Of a stretch of 64,000 nucleotides of DNA, positions 60,008 through 64,000 are shown one piece after another. Position 1 is the stretch's first letter. Every line of letters starts with the position of its first letter. Location of the stretch: the NCBI RefSeq assembly GCF_023824195.1, contig NZ_CP085442.1, positions 4,440,001 through 4,504,000 of the forward strand, given 5' to 3'. This stretch comes from Priestia megaterium (GTDB taxonomy: Bacteria; Bacillota; Bacilli; Bacillales; Bacillaceae_H). The position numbers and the translations under genes are program-made. The notes beneath the pieces are model-generated. The model was not told where the DNA came from. It searched no databases and saw nothing but the letters and a program-made list of their open reading frames with translations.

Positions 60008-61285
60008 ATGGCTACAAAACCTCTCGCATTTCGAATGCGTCCGACTCATTTAGATGACGTTATCGGGCAGCAGCATTTAGTTGGCAAAGATAAAATGATT
60101 TATCGAATGGTAAAAGCAAATCACTTAAGCTCGATGATTTTATATGGGCCTCCAGGCGTTGGAAAAACAACAATTGCCACAGCTATTGCAAAAACAACCA
60201 ACACAGCGTTTCGTCAGTTAAATGCCGTTGTAAACAATAAAAAAGATATGGAAATTGTCGCCGAAGAAGCCAAAATGTCAGGCAAAGTAATTCTGCTGTT
60301 AGATGAAGTTCATCGCCTTGACAAAGCCAAGCAAGACTTTTTGCTTCCTTATTTAGAAAACGGCATGATCATTCTAATCGGAGCGACAACAAGCAATCCT
60401 TATCACGCGATTAATCCTGCTATTCGAAGCAGATGCCAAATCTTCGAATTAAAATCTCTTACGCCAGATGATATCAAAATGGCGCTAACAAGAGCACTCA
60501 ACGACTCATCCAACGGATTTGGGGATAGAAAAATTATCGTAGAAGATGACGCCATGAACCACTTTGCCAACAGCTGTAACGGTGACGTGCGCTCGGCTTT
60601 GAATGCTCTGGAACTGGCTGTTTTATCAACAAGTGAAAGCGATGGTAAAATCGTTATTACCTTACAAACGGCAGAAGAATGTCTGCAGCAAAAATATTTT
60701 TCACATGATAAAAATGGTGACGCTCACTATGATGTATTATCGGCTTTTCAAAAATCGATTCGCGGCAGCGACGTAAATGCCGCTCTTCATTATTTAGGAC
60801 GGCTAATTGAAGCAGGAGACTTGATCAGCATCAATCGCCGCCTTTTAGTCATTGCCTATGAAGACATTGGACTAGCTGATCCGGATGCTGGCATGAGAAC
60901 TCTAGCAGCTATTCAAGCAACTGAGCGGTTAGGACTCCCAGAAGCACGTATCCCGCTTGCAAACGCCGTTATTGAGCTTTGCCTATCACCGAAGTCCAAC
61001 GCTGCTTACAAAGCATTAGATGAAGCGATAAGTGATATTAAAAAAGGGCTGTCCGGCGACGTTCCCCCTCATTTGAAGGATGCTCACTACAAAGGAGCAG
61101 AGAACCTTGGCCGAGGCGTTGAATATCAATACCCGCATGATTTTGATAATGGATGGGTCCCTCAACAGTATTTACCGGATCGCATCAAAAACAAACAATA
61201 TTTTCATCCTAAACAAAATGGACAAGAAAAATACTTTTCAAAAGTCTTCAATCGTTTAGAGACATTAAAAAAAGAAAATGGCTGA
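60008..61285 (+). CDS. rarA: Replication-associated recombination protein RarA (MgsA)
   Basis: A 425-residue clamp-loader-like AAA ATPase acting at stalled replication forks. Walker A YGPPGVGKTTIATAIA, Walker B LLLDEVHRLDK, sensor GATTSNPYHAINPAIRSRC, and C-terminal tetramerisation part (HYKGAENLGRGVEYQYPHDF). AAAGGAG precedes the ATG. Divergent from cymR. Named yrvN in B. subtilis. Confidence 0.96.
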   Translation: MATKPLAFRMRPTHLDDVIGQQHLVGKDKMIYRMVKANHLSSMILYGPPGVGKTTIATAIAKTTNTAFRQLNAVVNNKKDMEIVAEEAKMSGKVILLLDEVHRLDKAKQDFLLPYLENGMIILIGATTSNPYHAINPAIRSRCQIFELKSLTPDDIKMALTRALNDSSNGFGDRKIIVEDDAMNHFANSCNGDVRSALNALELAVLSTSESDGKIVITLQTAEECLQQKYFSHDKNGDAHYDVLSAFQKSIRGSDVNAALHYLGRLIEAGDLISINRRLLVIAYEDIGLADPDAGMRTLAAIQATERLGLPEARIPLANAVIELCLSPKSNAAYKALDEAISDIKKGLSGDVPPHLKDAHYKGAENLGRGVEYQYPHDFDNGWVPQQYLPDRIKNKQYFHPKQNGQEKYFSKVFNRLETLKKENG

Positions 61286-61320
61286 AACTGTTGCTCAGTT
61301 TCAAAGCCATTTTCTTTTTT
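61274..61320. terminator. Bidirectional terminator rarA/pstA
   Basis: Long stem AAAGAAAATGGCT...AGCCATTTTCTTT with inner GAAACTG/CAGTTTC and T-runs both ways. It ends both rarA and the pst operon. Confidence 0.9.
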
Positions 61321-61331
61321 GTCTTTATCTA

Positions 61332-62261
61332 TTAAGCTGCGCTTTTAACGTCTTTTCGTTTTTTCGTTTTTGTTGAACCTTTAAAGTAGCTGTCTAAAAG
61401 TTTTGCTACTAAACGAGCGACTACGTTAAACAATAGAACCATAATGATTAGAATAGCAGCTGACTTTGTTGCAATCAATCTTGCATCAGGTACGATTCCT
61501 TCCGAGTTTAATTTCCAAATGTGGACGGCAAGCGTCTCTGCTGGTCGAAAAATATTAAACGGGTTTACAGGACTCGTTAAGTCAGCATTTGAATTTAACA
61601 TTGGCGTCGTTAAGCCAGCCGTATAAATCAACGCAGCTGCCTCTCCAAAGATTCGTCCCGCTGTTAAAATAACGCCTGTGATAATTTGTTGAATCGCTGA
61701 TGGAATGACAACTTTGACAATTGTCTGCCATTTAGTCGCACCTAAACCTAAACTTGCTTCTTTTACACTGGCAGGAACAGATGCAATCGCACTTTCACAT
61801 ACGCGCGTTAAACCCGGTAAATTCAAAATCGTAATCACAAGTGCTCCGCCGATAAGCGTATAGCCCCAGCCGGAAAATGTGACAAAAATTAACAATCCAA
61901 ATAAACCAACTACAATGGACGGTAATGACGCCATTGTCTCAATACATAAGCGGACGAAATTTAAGAAACGACCTTGCTTCGCGTACTCTGCTAAATAAAT
62001 TCCGGCTCCTAAACCAAGAGGAATAGAAATGATCAGCGTTAAAACAAGCATGTAGAACGAGTTAAACAGCTGCGGTCCGATACCGCCTCCTGCCATCGTA
62101 TTGCTCGGCTTTCCAAATAAAAAGTTCGGATCCCAAAATCCCCAGCCTTTAGCAATAATTTCAACAACTAAATACACTAATAGCGCCACAACTAGAGCGG
62201 CAATGCCATAAAAAATACCTGTCCATATATTATTTACTGTGCGTGCATTTTTGTTTCTCAT
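61332..62261 (-). CDS. pstA: Phosphate ABC transporter permease PstA
   Basis: A 309-residue inner-membrane permease with six helices and the binding-protein-dependent transport loop (EASLGLGATKWQTIVKVVIPSA). Forms the phosphate channel with PstC. The ATG at 62261 overlaps the pstC stop (ATGA). It is the last gene before a terminator: no pstB follows. Confidence 0.95.
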   Translation of the reverse strand: MRNKNARTVNNIWTGIFYGIAALVVALLVYLVVEIIAKGWGFWDPNFLFGKPSNTMAGGGIGPQLFNSFYMLVLTLIISIPLGLGAGIYLAEYAKQGRFLNFVRLCIETMASLPSIVVGLFGLLIFVTFSGWGYTLIGGALVITILNLPGLTRVCESAIASVPASVKEASLGLGATKWQTIVKVVIPSAIQQIITGVILTAGRIFGEAAALIYTAGLTTPMLNSNADLTSPVNPFNIFRPAETLAVHIWKLNSEGIVPDARLIATKSAAILIIMVLLFNVVARLVAKLLDSYFKGSTKTKKRKDVKSAA

Positions 62262-63145
62262 TGATGTGCACCTCGTTTCCCAATTGCTCGGATAATTAAA
62301 ATGAACACGAAAGAAATAAGCAGTAAAATCATGGCTAACGTCCACAGTGCGTTATTCCATGCCGTTCCGTTTAACGTATTAGACATATCCATTGTTAAAA
62401 TACCCGTTAATGTTGCCGTTGGGCTATATAAGCTTTCAGGAAGCTTAACCGTGTTTCCAATAACCATTTGAACAGCTAGCGCTTCTCCAAATGCGCGGGC
62501 AAGCCCTAACACGATACCTGTTAAAATACCTGTTTTAGCAGATGGAATAATGACTCGGCTGATTGCCTGCCATCTTGTTGAACCTAATCCATAAGAAGCT
62601 TCTAAATATTCAGGTGCTACGCTTCGAATTGCATCGTCAGCAATACTTGCAATTGTCGGAAGAATCATGACGCTTAAGACAATAATTCCGGCAATCAAAC
62701 TAAAGCCCACTCCGCCGAAGTTATCGCGAAGAAGCGGCACTAAAATTGTAACCCCTAAAAGACCGTATACCACTGAAGGAACTCCGACTAAAAGTTCTAA
62801 AACCGGTCGTAAAACAGTTGAACCAAATTTAGGCGAAATATAGTTGTTAAAAATGGCAATAGCAATTCCAATTGGAGCACTTATAATAACGGCTCCGATT
62901 GATACAAGCATGGAACCCAGAATAAACACAAGTGCGCCGTATTCTTTATTGTTTGGGCTCCATTTTGTTGAAGTCAACATTTCACCGATTGATATATTAC
63001 TTTGTAAAAATGACTGTATGCCTTTTTCACAAATAAATACGATAATAGCTAACGTAACAAGTACAATTAAAATACCGCAAAATGTAGAAAGCGTACGGCC
63101 AATGTATTCGCTTTTTACATAATTAATGGATTTTTTCCCCTTCAT
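62258..63145 (-). CDS. pstC: Phosphate ABC transporter permease PstC
   Basis: A 295-residue permease partner of PstA with about six helices and the loop EASYGLGSTRWQAISRVIIPSA. Separated from pstS by a hairpin at 63221-63255, which usually keeps pstS mRNA more abundant. Confidence 0.95.
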   Translation of the reverse strand: MKGKKSINYVKSEYIGRTLSTFCGILIVLVTLAIIVFICEKGIQSFLQSNISIGEMLTSTKWSPNNKEYGALVFILGSMLVSIGAVIISAPIGIAIAIFNNYISPKFGSTVLRPVLELLVGVPSVVYGLLGVTILVPLLRDNFGGVGFSLIAGIIVLSVMILPTIASIADDAIRSVAPEYLEASYGLGSTRWQAISRVIIPSAKTGILTGIVLGLARAFGEALAVQMVIGNTVKLPESLYSPTATLTGILTMDMSNTLNGTAWNNALWTLAMILLLISFVFILIIRAIGKRGAHQ

Positions 63146-63220
63146 CGCTCTGTCTCCTTACATATTCAGTATATATTCGCTTTTCTTTTTATTCGCTATA
63201 TACTTTATTAACATTCAAAT

Positions 63221-63255
63221 AGAATAAGACTGACTGTGTTAGTCAGCCCTATTCT
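63221..63255 (-). terminator. Hairpin between pstS and pstC
   Basis: AGAAT...ATTCT with inner CTGACT/AGTCAG. Followed by ATTTG only, so it is a processing or partial-termination element. Confidence 0.65.
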
Positions 63256-63269
63256 TTTTAAAAACACTC

Positions 63270-64000
63270 TTATTTTTTGAACTCAGTCATTGGGATATAT
63301 CCCATATCTTCTACTTGCTTAGCAAAGTCTTTACCAGCTACGTAGTCAATGTACTCTTTTGCACCATCTTTTGGCTCACCGTTTGTAATCATGTACTCAT
63401 AAGACCAGAACGGATATTTTTTAGAAACAATGTTTTCTGTTGTTGGCTCCACACCATCAATATTAAGCATTTTTAAACTTTCTTTTTTATCGCCAATTAA
63501 ATACGACATAGCAAGGTAACTTACTGCTCCTGGGGTTGAGTTTACTGATTGCTCAACCGCTCCGTTTGAATCTTGAGCTGTACCAACGCTGTCATTTACT
63601 TTTGCGTCACCCATTAATGTTTTCTCAAATGTAGCGCGTGTACCAGATGATGCTGGACGGTTGATTACGTTAATTTTTTCGTCGTTTCCGCCAACTTCTT
63701 TCCAGTTTTTAATTTCACCAGAGAAAATCTTTTGAATTTGCTCTTTTGTTAACGATTCTACTTTTACATCTTTATTTACAACAAGTGCGAACCCAATGCC
63801 CGCTACTTTCGTATCGACAAGTTTATCTGCTTTTGATTTATCTTCGATTTTATCGGCTGCTGGAACGTCAGAGTTTCCAATATCAACTGCTCCTGATGCT
63901 ACTTGGTTAACACCAGTTCCACTACCTCCACCTTGTACCGTTACTGAAAGGTTTGGATATTTTTCAGTAATTCCATTCGCCGCTTCTTCTGCAAGTGGTT
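63270..64000 (-). CDS. pstS: Phosphate-binding protein PstS (partial)
   Basis: The frame is open to the window edge, so the N-terminus (signal peptide and first lobe) is missing. The 243 visible codons include the phosphate-binding stretches GGGSGTGVNQVASGAVDIGNS and ASSGTRATFEKTL, and end DMGYIPMTEFKK. PstS delivers phosphate to PstC/PstA. Expression should depend on PhoP, but the promoter is outside the window. Confidence 0.95.
   Translation of the reverse strand, partial: PLAEEAANGITEKYPNLSVTVQGGGSGTGVNQVASGAVDIGNSDVPAADKIEDKSKADKLVDTKVAGIGFALVVNKDVKVESLTKEQIQKIFSGEIKNWKEVGGNDEKINVINRPASSGTRATFEKTLMGDAKVNDSVGTAQDSNGAVEQSVNSTPGAVSYLAMSYLIGDKKESLKMLNIDGVEPTTENIVSKKYPFWSYEYMITNGEPKDGAKEYIDYVAGKDFAKQVEDMGYIPMTEFKK

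Overview
This is low-GC Firmicute chromosomal DNA, almost certainly Bacillus (Priestia) megaterium or a very close relative. The evidence is the gpr germination protease, which has the 15-residue propeptide form I know from B. megaterium, the classical Bacillus gene order, the sporulation and competence genes, strong GGAGG ribosome-binding sites and frequent TTG/GTG starts. The window is a dense core-genome block, mostly on the minus strand. I see no rRNA, tRNA, CRISPR array, prophage or insertion sequence.

Region 1 (1-18.4 kb, minus strand) runs, in transcription order: gpr, yqxA, lepA, hemW, then the heat-shock operon hrcA-grpE-dnaK-dnaJ (CIRCE operator at 13523-13549) with prmA, rsmE and mtaB, then rpsU-yqeY, the SigW-type membrane-stress unit nfeD-floA-yqfB, and the sporulation pair yqfC-yqfD. 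The gene order matches B. subtilis except that spoIIP is missing between gpr and yqxA.

Region 2 (18.5-30.2 kb) holds rpsT, holA, yqzM, the DNA-uptake genes comEA-comEB-comEC with divergent comER, and a ribosome-assembly/NAD/shikimate operon: yqeG-yqeH-aroE-yhbY-nadD-yqeK-rsfS-yqeM.

Region 3 (30.2-34.4 kb) is the most variable part. It contains the replication checkpoint gene sda behind a cluster of DnaA boxes, divergent psd and pssA, a YjcZ-like small sporulation protein, an intact sigK (no skin element), and a tiny-peptide operon around yrzI with at least three additional mini-ORFs.

Region 4 (34.4-49 kb) holds the sulfur salvage operon yrrT-mtnN-mccA-mccB-yrhC, yrzA, yrrS-pbpI, a cysteine hydrolase, greA, and udk downstream of a tRNA U34 hydroxylation/methylation set (trmR-trhP1-trhP2). 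It continues with mltG behind a long structured leader, then yrzB, ruvX and ireB.

Region 5 (49-61.3 kb) has alaS under a T-box riboswitch, yrrI, two very small genes, recD2, the TPR gene yrrB, the tRNA thiolation pair mnmA-yrvO, the cysteine regulator cymR, and divergent rarA. Region 6 (61.3-64 kb) is the end of a pst phosphate uptake operon (pstS cut by the window edge, pstC, pstA). It stops at a terminator without pstB and sits where B. subtilis has other genes.

The most interesting material is regulatory and small: the yrzI micro-ORF operon with a Glu-Lys mini-ORF resembling the Rae1 target of B. subtilis, the mltG leader with a mini-ORF and alternative pairings, the yqfC ribosome-binding site buried in a terminator-like hairpin, and the missing spoIIP and pstB.
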